Assembly: GCF_021134715.1 (NCBI RefSeq)
Contig: NC_060026.1
Coordinates: 16,276,442-16,340,441, forward strand
Length of the DNA: 64,000 nt
Source: Daphnia pulex
Lineage: Eukaryota; Arthropoda; Branchiopoda; Diplostraca; Daphniidae
Direction of reading: 5' to 3'
The notes under the pieces are model-generated. The model was not told where the DNA came from. It saw only the letters and a list, made by a program, of their open reading frames with translations, and did no database searches. Position numbers and translations under genes: made by a program. Shown here piece by piece: positions 11,119 to 22,173 of this stretch (positions are counted from its first letter, which is position 1; each line of letters begins with the position of its first letter).

Positions 11119-13538
11119 TTATTTTCTCTTACCAGAGGCGTAATCCCGATAGAAATCGGCTTGTTCAAGTGTGATAGAAGGCGGGACTTTGGCCAGGGCT
11201 TGTTCGAAATGTCGCTGGAGGATTTCAAAGGCAGATAAATCTTCTTCCAGGGCTCCCAGTGCGGCCTGATAATTCCGCAAAAGTTGTTTTTATTATTCAA
11301 GAACATTTAAGGTTAAAAGTTTTGTCACCTCTTTGGTCAGGGATTCTAAATCAGCTCCTGAAAAGAGTTCCGTTCTTTCCGCCAGGATTTTCAGGTCGAC
11401 CTCCTTCAACGGCATCTTCCGGCAGAGTGACTGAAGGACGGCCAATCGTGCAGTTTCGTCTGGATGTGGGATGTGAACCAGCGAGTCGAAACGACCTGGA
11501 CGAAGTAGAGCCCCGTCGATTTTGTCGGGTCGATTGGTGGCGCCAACTACCACGACTCCTTGGCTGGATGAAATGCCGTCCATTTCTTGAAGCAGGGCCG
11601 CCACCACACCCAGTTGGGCTGTCCGGCCGTGATTGGCGTTGGTACGTCCACCAACCATTGCGTCTACAAAATCACCAAATTAAAATATTTTCAATAATAT
11701 TCCGAGGGATTGATTAAGTTACCTAATTCGTCTAGGAATAGGATAGCCGGAACTGCCTGGCGGGCTCGCCGGAAGAGATCCGAGACCATTTTCTCCGAGT
11801 CTCCGACGAACGGAGAAAAGAGTTCGGCGGCTGAAATAGACAGAAAGGAAGCCGTGCACGAAGTGGCTGCCGCTCTGACCAGGAGCGATTTTCCACAGCC
11901 TGGAGGGCCGTAAATTAAAACGCCTTTCGGCCGGGGCACATTGAGCCTCTCAAAAGCTTCAGGGTGTTTCAGCGGCCATTCAACACTGCGGCGGATGTAC
12001 ATACGGGCCTCTTCCAATCCTCCGACTTCATCCCAGCTGACTCGACGGAACTGTGCAAAATCAAAAAATTAATTTTCAAATAATTTTTTACGGAGATAAA
12101 CGTCAAAGTTATTACCTCGCCACTTCCGGTACTTTCTCTCATAGCGGATGGCCTAACACGACCAATAGCTGCCTTCCACTCTTTGAGTGTCAATAGGCAT
12201 CGATCCTGTCCCGAAAATTAGTTGGTCATCAGCTTCGTCTGGAGTAAATTATTATTACAAAATTACCAGTGAAAGATAGAGGGCTTCACGACACAAAAGA
12301 TTTAAATCTGCGCCAACGTAGCCGGGGGTCATTTCAGCCACTTGTTTCACATCTTCCAAGTCTGTGTACAATTCAATTTCTTCGCAGATGGCTTTAATGA
12401 TCTCTTCCCGTTGATGGCAATTGGGGGCATACAAATGGACCTTTTAAATCAAATCAAAATTAGACGAAAGCAAATTAGGAATCACAATTAAATTTACTTC
12501 TCTGTCGAGTCTGCCTGGCCGACGAAGAGAAGGATCGACATCTTCCAACCTGTTGGTGGCCGCCATGATGGTCAAGTTGCGGTTAGTATGAACGTCGTCA
12601 ATCAAGCCCGTTAGGCAAGTAATCAGACGATTTGTGTGGGTTTGACCACCTCGTTTAGGGCAAATGGAATCCACGCCGTCCAGAAATAGAACTGTGGGAC
12701 TCGACACGCTTAAAGTTTCCTTGAAAATGTTTCTCAATTTGTCTTCGCTGCCTCCTGGATCGGATGACGAGAGATCCGAGCAAGTGACTGGGATGAGAAA
12801 CAGGCCGTTTTCAGCGCAGAGTTGCTGGACGATTGAACTTTTCCCGCAGCCCGGTGGACCGTGTAAAAGAATTCCTCTAGGCGCGCAAAGTTGAGCAAAC
12901 ACTTGGGGATGCTGTAGAGGATACACCACTAGTTCTTTCAATTTGTTGTAGGCTTCATCTACTCCTCCCATTCTTGTCGTTTGGACTCGTTCTTGAATTT
13001 TCATCCATTTCTCTGTGATGATGTTTTCAATCTTGACTTGGGTTTTGGCAGACACTGTCAGAGCTCCACCGTCAGGTTTCGTTTCCAGGACCAAAATTTT
13101 CTCTACATTCCCTGCGGAAAAGTATTTGCCAACAGTGATTGACGAAAGCGGGGTGATGATCTTGTTTGAAAGAAGACTCTTGATCAACAGGGGCAACTTG
13201 CATTGTTTCAAATGGTTGACACTTTGAAAACTATCAGTTACGATAGTTACAGTTATACTTGTTGCCGGTTTCAGTGACAATTTTGAAACACTGAAATCCC
13301 TCGTCACTACTGGATGAGTGATGAGAAACTTTCTACGTTCACTGTAAATTTGAACGGTATTTTCAACAACTGCATCATTTTTCAAATCAGTCCTAGGGAA
13401 GAGCTTGCAAATGAAGGTTCCCTTGTTTGTCGTCACTTTCACTGGGCATCCAACTTGACAATTTAAAGTTACAAATTCCGCAACAGGAAGACAGCACTTT
13501 TGACTGCCAATCTCTGAACCAATAACGACAGTATTCAT
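11119..13538 (-). CDS. AFG2B: AAA+ ATPase AFG2B / SPATA5L1
   Basis: Tandem AAA+ ATPase which, with its partner AFG2A/SPATA5, strips factors from cytoplasmic pre-60S particles (family knowledge). Exons on the minus strand: 13538-12498, 12440-12267, 12205-12116, 12050-11723, 11663-11329, 11265-11119; 704 residues against about 750 in human. D1 has Walker A GPPGCGKS (227-234), but its Walker B reads VLFLDGVD, with Gly at residue 288 where the catalytic Glu is expected. D2 has Walker A GPPGCGKS (483-490), an intact Walker B ILFLDELD, and GATNRPDKIDGALLRPGRFD. The C-terminus ends in a helical SITLEQADFYRDYASG segment typical of the Cdc48/AFG2 group. It is head-to-head with RPF2. Confidence 0.92.
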
Positions 13539-13924
13539 TTTTACTCTTGATTTTTGCAGATATTTTCGTTTCGGGGCATGCTGTCACTGTTATTTTGATT
13601 TGAGATACGGCGTTGCCAAAGACGCTAAACAAGATGAAAAATTAAAGAAAAATTTTACAAATGTCATTAGTTATTTGATTCAAGTTCAATTTTATTTTAT
13701 CCCTTTTTTTCTGTACCATTTCAGAGAAATTGTAGCATTTTTTACAAAATTTAATTTCGCCATGTTGCAATTTGAGACTCAAGTTCTAGCAGACGAATTG
13801 TTACACTCAAACTCAAACCGCGTGTTGGTTGGGAGACGTGTCTGTCTAAAATCCTAACAAGTTATCCAAACTTGTTAAATATTACTTTGTGTGACATTTC
13901 GTACCTTAATATACTGTTAACAGA
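13539..13924. promoter_or_regulatory. Bidirectional promoter interval AFG2B / RPF2
   Basis: 386 bases separate two divergent start codons. The interval is AT-rich without an obvious TATA box at a fitting distance. Both flanking genes act in 60S subunit maturation, so shared control is plausible but is inferred from layout only. Confidence 0.55.
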
Positions 13925-15132
13925 ATGAGCGTCAGAATTACGTAAGTGAAGAAATTACAAGTATTTTTTCGTAAAATTGATTATCATCTGTTAATTGCAG
14001 GAAACCCAAGACCCACCGCGGTAAGCGGATGCTGGCAAAACGAGAGCCAAAAATCGTTGAATTGGCTAAACAAGCTTTGATGCTTCGTGGTTCTACTGCC
14101 AGCGTCACATCCCTTCAATTTGTCAAAGATTTGGTACTATTGCTACAAGCTTATAAGCTTTTGGGTTGTATGTTTTCTAACATTTCGTTCTACTTCAGTA
14201 TGCCATCAAACGGATGCAATCAACATACTTTGGTCAGAAACACCCTTACAATCCATTTGAAGATGTTAAACCGATAGAAGAACTGACTCAGAAATATGAC
14301 CATTCTTTATTTGCATTCTGCTCAGACAACAAAAAGAGGCCCAACAATGTTATTCTGGGTACAATTTGATCTCTAAATTTTGTTTGAATTTATGGCCTAA
14401 ACTAAAAGTCATCTAAATTTTCAGGAAGAATGTTTGACCACCAGTTGCTCGACATGATTGAATTTGGTGTGGAACAGTTCAAATCCTTGACTGCAATTCG
14501 CAACGCCAAAGTGATGGATGGTAACAAGCCTTGCCTGATCTTCTCTGGTGATGTCTGGCACCAAAACGAAGAGTATTCCAAATGCAAATCTTTGCTCATC
14601 GACTTTTTCCGTGGAGAAGTAGTGGAACAAGTTCGTCTTGCTGGTTTCGAACATGCTCTTTCTTTCACGGCTGTTGACGGCAAGATTTTCCTCCGCAGTT
14701 ACAAGTATTTTTCTATATTTTTCATTTCATTTTTGAGATTGTAATAATCAAGTTTTTATAAAAGGATTTTGATGACCAAAAGTGGAACTAAAACTCCTCA
14801 TATTGAATTGGAAGAAATCGGACCTTCGGCCGACTTGGTCATCAGAAGAACCAAATTGGCCTCAGCTGATCTATTCAAACGGGCGTGTCGCACACCAAGC
14901 GCTGCCAAGGTAATTTTTCTATTGGCTACTTCCATTTCAAATTTACTGAATAGTATTATTTGCTTTTAAACAGCCCAAGAAAGTCAAGAACATGTCCAAG
15001 GACGTTTTCGGTTCGAAACTCGGCCGCATTCACATGCCACGTCAAGATTACAGAAAGTTGCAAGTTAAACGCGGAAGAGCTCTGCGGACTGAAAAGTCAC
15101 CCAAAAAAGCATCAAAACTTTCCAAGAAGTGA
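13925..15132 (+). CDS. RPF2: Ribosome production factor 2 (Brix-domain protein)
   Basis: Nucleolar factor that with RRS1 recruits the 5S RNP (5S rRNA, uL18, uL5) to the pre-60S particle (family knowledge). Exons: 13925-13941, 14001-14133, 14199-14358, 14425-14704, 14765-14909, 14974-15132; 297 residues against 306 in human. Recognisable segments are KPKTHRGKRMLAKREPKI, FDHQLLDMIEFGVEQFKSL, KPCLIFSGDVW, GLEHALSFT-like GFEHALSFTA, and a Lys/Arg-rich tail ending SPKKASKLSKK. The first coding exon is only 17 bases. An AATAAA signal lies at 15145-15150, just after the stop. Confidence 0.96.
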
Positions 15133-15310
15133 ACGGTTGAAATTAATAAAGACTTTGACAAACACGACTCGTATGTACTGTGCACGATTTAAATTATCAG
15201 GCTTATTAGGTACCTCCATTTAGTGTTTTTCTCTCCTGTGGACCTGTGGTTACTCTATTGGTAATATTATTTTAAGCATTTTTGAATTAACTTTAATTTT
15301 TCCAGTATCG

Positions 15311-15400
15311 ATGGATTTGCTGGATCGGTTAGAATTTGAGAAAGAAAAGGAACTAAACAAATTTAACTGGGAATTGGTCGACTCCGCTTCTAGCACTTAA
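15311..15400 (+). CDS. Possible 29-residue microprotein exon
   Basis: An acceptor-like TTTTTCCAG ends at 15305 and is followed by an ATG opening a 29-codon frame (MDLLDRLEFEKEKELNKFNW and so on). A donor-like GTAATA lies about 50 bases upstream, which would make this the last exon of a short transcript. No family is recognised. It could also be 3' UTR of RPF2 or noise. Confidence 0.2.
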   Translation: MDLLDRLEFEKEKELNKFNWELVDSASST

Positions 15401-15637
15401 AGGCTTATGGTTTAGTGTTAAATGAATAATCACATCTTAGCTTTGCCAGAGGTATCACCACTATTTTGAATTAAAACTACAAGAATTTATCTCCCCACAA
15501 AAACTAGGTAAAATGGAAATGCCGAATTGTGTATTTTTAATTACTCGTCATTTCAATTTATTGACATATGCCTGTAATGTAATTATTTTGATCGGTAGTG
15601 GGAAAAGCAGCTACTTGCAATGTGGGAGTAATGGATT

Positions 15638-16282
15638 TCAAGCAGAAGCTTCGATGACGGTGTTGATGCCTTGCATGGTGGATGTCCAGGCTTGTTTGGC
15701 TTCCGGAGTGAAGGCGGAGCCGAGAGTGGCAGCCAAAAATACCAGCAACACGGTGGCCATGTTCTACAATTCATTGGATAAGTAATCTAAATTTTCTCAA
15801 CTACTTTGTATAAGATACTCACGTCGAAATGGGCTCGAGTTGTTCCGCGCTGTTTATGCTGGTTGGCCAGATCAACCAATTTGCCATTGAGAGCATCCGG
15901 ATTGCCCAAAGAGTCGATGATTTCCGACAATTTGGTGACGACATTGACTGACAAGGTCTGAATTGGCCGAAATCACATTTAGATTTTGTTTAATTTACAG
16001 GTTGCAAAGTGTTTTGGACTTACTATGAGAGCAGCGTTGCTCAACAGTTGGCCGGATGGAACATTGGCGATGGTGGGGAACATGGCTTGGTATTCCGGAT
16101 GAGCAGTCAACAGTCTTCCAAGTGGATTAGTCACACATGGTTAGTATCTTTCAATTATTTATAGTAAAAATTTAAGATACTTACGCCACGTAGAATTGGG
16201 GAGCAAAAGTGCTGATGTCCGATTTAATGACGGCCCAGGTGCTTTGAACGGCAGCAACGTTGACTGAGTTGAGGACGTCCAT
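15638..16282 (-). CDS. Single-domain intracellular globin, divergent heme pocket
   Basis: Exons on the minus strand: 16282-16185, 16114-16024, 15957-15823, 15763-15638; 149 residues with no signal peptide. Globin landmarks are the A-helix VQSTWAVIKSD, the C-region HPEYQAMFP, the proximal His in LANQHKQRG (His97, F8) and the H-helix PEAKQAWTSTMQGI. By ungapped alignment from HPE, the near-invariant CD1 Phe is Ile48. The distal E7 residue, 32 before F8 as in neuroglobin, is Leu65 rather than His or Gln. A 5' UTR intron is likely, with a donor near 16360 and an acceptor just before the ATG. O2 binding would be expected to be unusual; a sensor or non-transport role is possible. The gene is convergent with RPF2. 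Confidence 0.85.
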
Positions 16283-16423
16283 TGTACTGGTGATGCGACT
16301 TTTAGGAAACAATTACAGTTGAATTCAACTTGAAAGAATTGTCGGTTATCTTGCTCACCGGTTAGTTTGCTGCTGTTGGAGATTTGACAGTTGACTGATT
16401 GTCTAAGCGATGGGGAAGCCCGT

Positions 16424-16431
16424 CTTTTATA
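16424..16431 (-). promoter_or_regulatory. TATA box of the globin gene
   Basis: TATAAAAG on the minus strand, which places the transcript start near 16398-16402. That is upstream of an apparent 5' UTR intron and 140 bases before the ATG. Confidence 0.6.
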
Positions 16432-16959
16432 GGCCCACAATAGATGGGTTGGGGGGGATTCCCTCCTCTGTTCCTTTTGTAAAAAGGGACGACGTGTGAA
16501 AGAAACGCGCATCCAGTCACGTAGACATATGGAAAATAATACGCCAAAGAGAAGCCACTTGAGTGATTGACTGTCCTACCACTCAGCAGCCATGTGACAG
16601 ATGCCACGTTCAAACTGGGAATTGAGTGGCGTCCGTTTTCCTTCAAATGTCAACTTAGTTTTGTTTGTGGATTTCGACATGATGCGTCCATCAGGGTTAG
16701 CGGTGAGTGGATGGGTTTTTACCAAGCACACAGCACCTTTTGCTGCCTAAAACTCCGTCTCGAGATGATCAAGTTCAATGTGAGCAACAACCGGCGGATT
16801 TTGTCGATATGAAATTCCAACTGAATTCAACGCGGAGGTACTGGAAAGTAGATTTTCCTAAACTATTAGAATAAGTTTATATGTTGGAAAAAGGAAGAAT
16901 GGAAAAAAGTAAGATCTTTTTTAACGAATAATTACTTACGATTTGCTATTAAACATAAG
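16432..16959. other. Gene-free stretch upstream of the globin gene
   Basis: Presumed upstream regulatory sequence of the globin gene. No coding pattern or recognisable RNA was seen. Confidence 0.4.
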
Positions 16960-17460
16960 GTCGAATACCGCAGTGGTTAGCAATCTGATTTGCTACAACA
17001 TGCGTCGATGGTTCAAACCTCGGCAAAGTCTAAAAACTTTCTACGCGTAAAAAAAGCATGTTAATTAAAAACTTAAATTTCCACCACTGTGTAGGCCATT
17101 AATAAAATCCATTCCTCCGTGCTGGAGAGGGAAAACTGGCGAGTGGCTAAGGGACTTTTCGTCGATATTGGGATCGGTCCAATATTCCTTAGTCGTAAAA
17201 AGGCGAATTAAATGTGTACTGAGGTATAGGCAAGTAGTTCTGAGTATGCTACCGTTACCATTGGTTTGCGCATTTGATTCAGTTGAGCCTTCTTGATTAC
17301 ATAGTTAAGTTCCGTCGTGTTGTATGGGTGCTGTGGCGAAGCCGAGGAGCTGCACTTCGCGGACTACAAACGAATATCATCAATGATCTTATCACGTTAG
17401 ATGAGCCCGGATCGCTAATGTCGTCTGCATGGGTCCCCCCCCCCCCCCCCCCGTGTAGAT
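16960..17460 (+). mobile_element. tRNA-derived SINE-like element
   Basis: The head carries an RNA polymerase III style A box (TACCGCAGTGG, 16966-16976) followed by TTAGC. A B box GGTTCAAACC (17010-17019) follows at tRNA-like spacing, but the segment lacks a mature tRNA fold. Downstream is a non-coding body that ends near a run of 18 C (17435-17452). No target-site duplication was identified, so the right boundary is a guess. Confidence 0.5.
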
Positions 17461-18060
17461 GACCTCTTGAAAAGCGTGGTAATGTGAGGGATATTCGTGA
17501 GTAGATTCAGATCCGTTGACTCAGGTTACTTGGATAATGGTGAGATCCAAGACGCCTTTGGCCTAATTATCGTATAAGTACCACTCACTCACAGCGATGG
17601 ATCCTCTGCTATGTTAATCAAGTTCCTCCTAGATGGACCCCCTCCTTGAATTTTTTTTTCAATGGCTGCCGTTAAGTTTTACCTTTGTCCATTTGATTTT
17701 TTTTCCACATTATTCTCAGGTCTTTTCATTTGGTATTTGATTTTCGTCGTATCCCCCTATGTAGTGTTACGTTGAAAGTGATTACCGCAGCGGGATCCAG
17801 TAGATTAATTGCCTGCGTTCATCCATCCGGAGGCATTATCCTCATTCTTTGAAAATCGACTCGCCCTTATTAATGAAAGACGTGACAATTTACACGACGC
17901 CATTGATTTCTTTCTGTTTCGCAATTTCTGCCCTTTAAAGTGGTGGCTTTCCCCGCCCATTTCTTTTGATTATTGGAGTTGTTGAAGGGTTATTTCTTTT
18001 AGCCAAGTTGACCGTTGGCAATATTCTTATGAGTCTCAGTTTGTCTAAATTTAATTGGCT
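17461..18060. other. Gene-free stretch
   Basis: No open frame with coding character, no splice-consistent exons and no RNA gene recognised. Confidence 0.5.
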
Positions 18061-18135
18061 CCATTTTTCCTGTGTGACAGGAACTCAAAGATAATCCGGA
18101 AGACGAGAATAAATGAGGACGATAAGGATGGCGTG

Positions 18136-18606
18136 ATGAATCCAGCAGCAGCAGCCATGGAAATACTCTAAAACTTCATCGGGGTTATTGTCAAACGAAC
18201 TGTGGACCTTGCCATTTTCAACTCGCAACTTTGCAATGTGATGGGAGCGACGGAAGAAGAGTCACGACGTTATACCCTATCATTTGTTGTATCGGAAATA
18301 TTCATCTCGTCGGCCGCCATTTTTTCGTTGACCAAGGATCATTCCATTCTGGCCATCAAGAAACGAAGAATTTCACATACCGCCGTGGGTCCGACCATCA
18401 GAAATTCATTTCGCGTGGAATCGCCATCCATCTCTCGTACGCCATTCGGTGCTGGGCGTCTTCCGAAGAAGAGTGGCCAAAATGTCCAAAATGCTGAGGG
18501 AACGCATGGAAGAACTCGTGAAAAAATCCTGTGTCACTTGAAAGAGTCTACTACCGTCCCTCACTGCCACGAGTGCTGCTGTGAAAGTCGTTCTTCCATG
18601 TTTTAA
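18136..18606 (+). pseudogene. Possible decayed ninjurin-like fragment
   Basis: One frame reads MNPAAAAMEIL, then an in-frame TAA (18169-18171), then NFIGVIVKRTVDLAIFNSQL and RRYTLSFVVSEIFISS. The spacing of D-A, N-QL and YTLS is faintly like ninjurins, in which a helix before the first membrane segment has this pattern. The expected second membrane segment cannot be read in the same frame. The resemblance is weak; this could instead be an unrelated ORF or exon. Confidence 0.2.
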
Positions 18607-19011
18607 TCATATGGTCGACGAGGGATGTGGCTCAGACCAACCAGAAGCAAATCACTCGCAAACTGGATTCAAGTTTCTCTTGGAAATGTCTGTCGGTTGG
18701 AGGCTAAACGTTGTCATCCTGGAAAAACTAAACGTTTTTGACAAATATGCGTCCCAGCACTTCTATTATCCCACGTCATTTCTTTATTCCTTTTCCTAAT
18801 AATCCATGTATGTCTTAAACCAGCCTTAATCCTAATTTGCTTTGTCCAACATTAGCTTTACAGTTTAATTCATTATTTTAACTTATAGAGATTTCAATTG
18901 TTTTTAGATGTTGCTGTTTGAGGTGTATTGTAATAACCAAGTCCCTACACGCATACACATTCCTGCTGAATAAGAAAACCTGGATAATAGTATGTACATG
19001 GAATAGAGGAT

Positions 19012-19693
19012 TTATTCGTCCAGCATCCAGCCGTTGAAGTGAGTGTAGTGATCAGCGTCGTCGTGGAGAACAATTCCGGCCGTATCGTAATCGATTTCCA
19101 GCCAAACTTGATCGCCAGCCGCCAGGCTGAGGGTCACCTGCAGGAACAAGGGACTCCACTGATCGGCCACCGTGTTGGCCTCGTCCACCTCGCCCGATCC
19201 CACCACATTTCCGTTCAAGAAAAGCGAAGCCGAGAGCCAGACGTAAACGCCGGTCGTTTCAGGGAAATTGGCCATTCCGGTGAAAGAAAAGGAATAGATG
19301 CCGGCCCGTGGGACTGTGAACGTCCCACTGGCTGCGTCCAGGGCGTTTCCAGCGTTCAGAACGGGAGTATCGAATGGCAATTTGGCCGCTTTGGTGGAAA
19401 ACGGTGCGCTCCTTTGGGCGTAGAAATAGACGGGCGATGTTGGGTGAGCTCTTCCCTGGATTTGGGCTTCCAGTTGGCCAATTTTCGACGTCAGTTCTTG
19501 TTTCATTTCATTCTAATTATATTTGGCAATATTTTAAAATAATGTTGTAAATTAGCATGGGAAACTTTGAAATTAAACTTACGTAATTGTTAGTCAGTTG
19601 CTCCAGTTTGTCTTCCAGGGAAATGGCGGCGCCACTGGAACTTGCCGTCCAGCAAGCCAAAACCAACATCAAACCGACAGAGAGACGAGCCAT
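19012..19693 (-). CDS. Secreted C1q-domain protein
   Basis: Exons on the minus strand: 19693-19583 and 19512-19012; 203 residues. A signal peptide (MARLSVGLMLVLACWTAS) is followed by a short helical segment with heptad-like hydrophobics (ISLEDKLEQLTNNY, MKQELTSKIGQLEAQIQ) that could trimerise. A globular C1q head spans about 61-203, with the diagnostic VYFYAQRSAPFS, FTVPRAGIYSFSFTG and HFNGWMLDE. There is no collagen region. Such proteins in invertebrates are usually secreted recognition lectins (family knowledge). A TATAAG element on the minus strand near 19765-19771 fits a start just upstream of the ATG. Confidence 0.9.
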
Positions 19694-21471
19694 TTTTGCT
19701 GATCAGCTTGGAGAGTGACGAATCCTGGTTCCTGAATGAGCAATCAACGACAATGTACAGTGCCACTTATATTGAGCTATCGGCTCCCCTTCCATCAATA
19801 AGATACGCATCAAATGTCAATATACTGGACAGCCCCAGCTTGTTTTTATACAGTCCATGGCTATTATCAGTGAGTTAAACGAAGACGAATACACAAACCA
19901 AAGGTTGAAATGAATTTCAACTCACGTGGAACAAGTGAAACGATTGATGGGTGCGTTGAGACATGATCCATTGTCAAACCTTTAAACTCTCAAGTCAGTT
20001 GTTTGGTTTCACACTGATGGGCTCATTTTATCACTAGTTTATTTTGTGTTTCAGTTTTGGAGAGTGAAGAAAACAAATACAAACATTATCTGCAAGTTTA
20101 TCATTTTAAATTTAAATAGGTTTACTTTTCGAGTGGGCATGTAATTTAAAAAAAAAGAGTTTTGGTCTTTTGACGTTGATAAGAAACGCTGAATAAAACT
20201 TAATCTTAACTCAATCCTAGTTTTTAATTGTCCAGTTTTTTTTTCCTTTCTCGTCTATAGGTTTGCATTTGTGAGTAATTATGACAAGTAAAAAAGCATT
20301 TTTAATTCAAAATTCAAATGATTTTTAATTAACGAAACCACACAACCTTGTAAGTTGCGAGAATGGGCGCGAAAGTGAGTTATGGCGTCGTCTGCACTCT
20401 GCCACTTTTATTGTTGAAGGTGGTCTGGGCGTGATGGGCCTGTTGATAAGCGTGGCCTCACTAGCAAAACGTGTGCAGTCATCCTGAGTTAAGTTAATAT
20501 TCCTCAATTTTTAATTTTCTCTCGATGTTGCAAATGTATCAATGATATCAATTTTTCCTACATTTTAATGTCTTATCTGTAATATTTTAGGTATGCTGGA
20601 TTAGTGCTGGATAAAAACCTTGTTAATAAGTTTGCACATCATACATTTACCAACAAACATGGTATGGAATATTAAAAGTTTTGATTTTGATTTTAGAATT
20701 TGATGGTGTGTTGATTGGCAAACTTTCATCTCCTGTCCACATTTTGGCTTACAGTTCTGGCTTGAATTGAATCTTATCATAAGGATGTGTACCCGTTAAT
20801 AGGTATGAGGAATGGTGCAGTGCTATTTTACTTAACAAAGGCTCGTTAAATCACAGAATTTTCCCTTACTAAAGAATCCCTGCTTCTGCTCAGATATCCA
20901 CCAGATCCGAATTTGTTTCATTGAAGCCAGTCTGTGATATTCCTTCACAATCAGTAACAGTAATGTCTGGTGCACTATTTAAATTTTTCATGTCAGAATA
21001 AGATAAGACTTCATCAGATTGAAATAGAAATGCTCTGAGGCATTTAGTGCTTGCTTTATCAGCTTTGTTTACAACCAAATGATTCCCTGCTTTATTTTCT
21101 CGTTCGTTTAAAGTTGCAAACTAGATGCGTTATCTTCCACACGACCGATTCTCGTAGCACGTTCTTTGTGATGTATCATTATTTGTGTTTTCTTTTTGTT
21201 TTAGAAACCTCTTCATGTCTTCAGAGATTGAAGATCTTTTTGTGAGTAGCTTATTTTGAACCGCAAATCAATTTAGGATAGGGAAGGATTGTAATAACAG
21301 AAAATTTGCACATTTTCGAAGATGTTTCTTCTCAAAATTCTTGTAAACTCAACATTCGCTTCGCTTTATATTCTAATTCGTAGTTCAAGCAGTTCTTAAT
21401 TTTCTGATGCCAAATTGTGTATTAAACAAAATTGATTTCTTTCTAATGCTAAGTTATATTCATCTGGGTCG
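19694..21471. other. Gene-free stretch upstream of C1q gene
   Basis: No gene recognised. The segment 20650-20780 has a diverged copy at 30180-30320, and the C1q signal-peptide region has one at about 30100-30175. The two pieces are about 0.9 kb apart here but adjacent in the copy. Confidence 0.5.
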
Positions 21472-22104
21472 TTATTTCGATTCACAAATGAATTTCATAT
21501 TGCTACTGCAGAGACCGTCGAACCAATGCCCAGTTTGAAAAAAGGAAATGTCTATACAGTAGCCAGGCATGTTGAAATCGGGTTGGACAGGTTTGGTTGG
21601 GTTCCAGTTTGTGTAACTCAGCTGTTGGTACGGCTGTGTAGTTGCCCACTCCCATCGCTTGTTGCCTTCTTGCGAGTATCGTCCCGAAGTCCAGTAAATA
21701 TCTTTAGTCATTCCTGTATTTGTGTTTCCATGAAGTTAAGAATTAATTCAAAAGTAATTCAAATTGATTTGTTCATTTCTTTTCTTAGGTGGACCAGGAA
21801 ATGAGATGCAATGGCTCACCTGGCGTGTGTGTGTGGTGATAGACGATCAAATTATTTTCCTCTTTCGTTTCTATCTTGAGCAGAGTCATGCCTGCTTGTT
21901 TACAGTAAGTATCAGCCCTCGTCCAGTTTCTTACCTTTCAAGCATAATCAATAATATTCCATAGCTTAAATGGTTATCCTAGTCGGTAAAAGATATGCAA
22001 ATGCTCTAGGACCACACTTACGAATTTGGAAAAGCAATAGCATTTGTCACTCAGTGTCCAGCAGGGCATGCTTATGTTGCCTTGGAGATACTTGGGGCAG
22101 AAAA
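21472..22104 (-). CDS. Second C-type lectin exon set, no own signal exon found
   Basis: Exons on the minus strand: 22104-22022, 21934-21820, 21713-21472. They encode CPKYLQGNISMPCWTL, NWTRADTYCKQAGMTLL, RWEWATTQPYQQLSYTNW and HWFDGLCSSNMKFICESK. Together these form one C-type lectin-like domain, closely paralogous to the one encoded just upstream (23.27-22.6 kb) with the same intron phases. Only 70 bases separate it from the stop of that gene, and no signal-peptide exon fits there. The first exon begins in phase 1, the same phase as the donor at 22388. It may therefore be spliced to the upstream gene as a second domain, or be a headless duplicate. Confidence 0.6.
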
Positions 22105-22173
22105 CTAGTAAATGGAATTGAAATTAGTTTTCATGCGACAAATTGCCCAGTGATCAATTGACGAGGCGATTAA

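Noticed and set aside
21820-21850. Suspected frameshift at the (GT)n run in the second lectin set
   Set aside because: On recount the exon is 115 bases, identical to its paralog, and the phase-1 junction is in frame.
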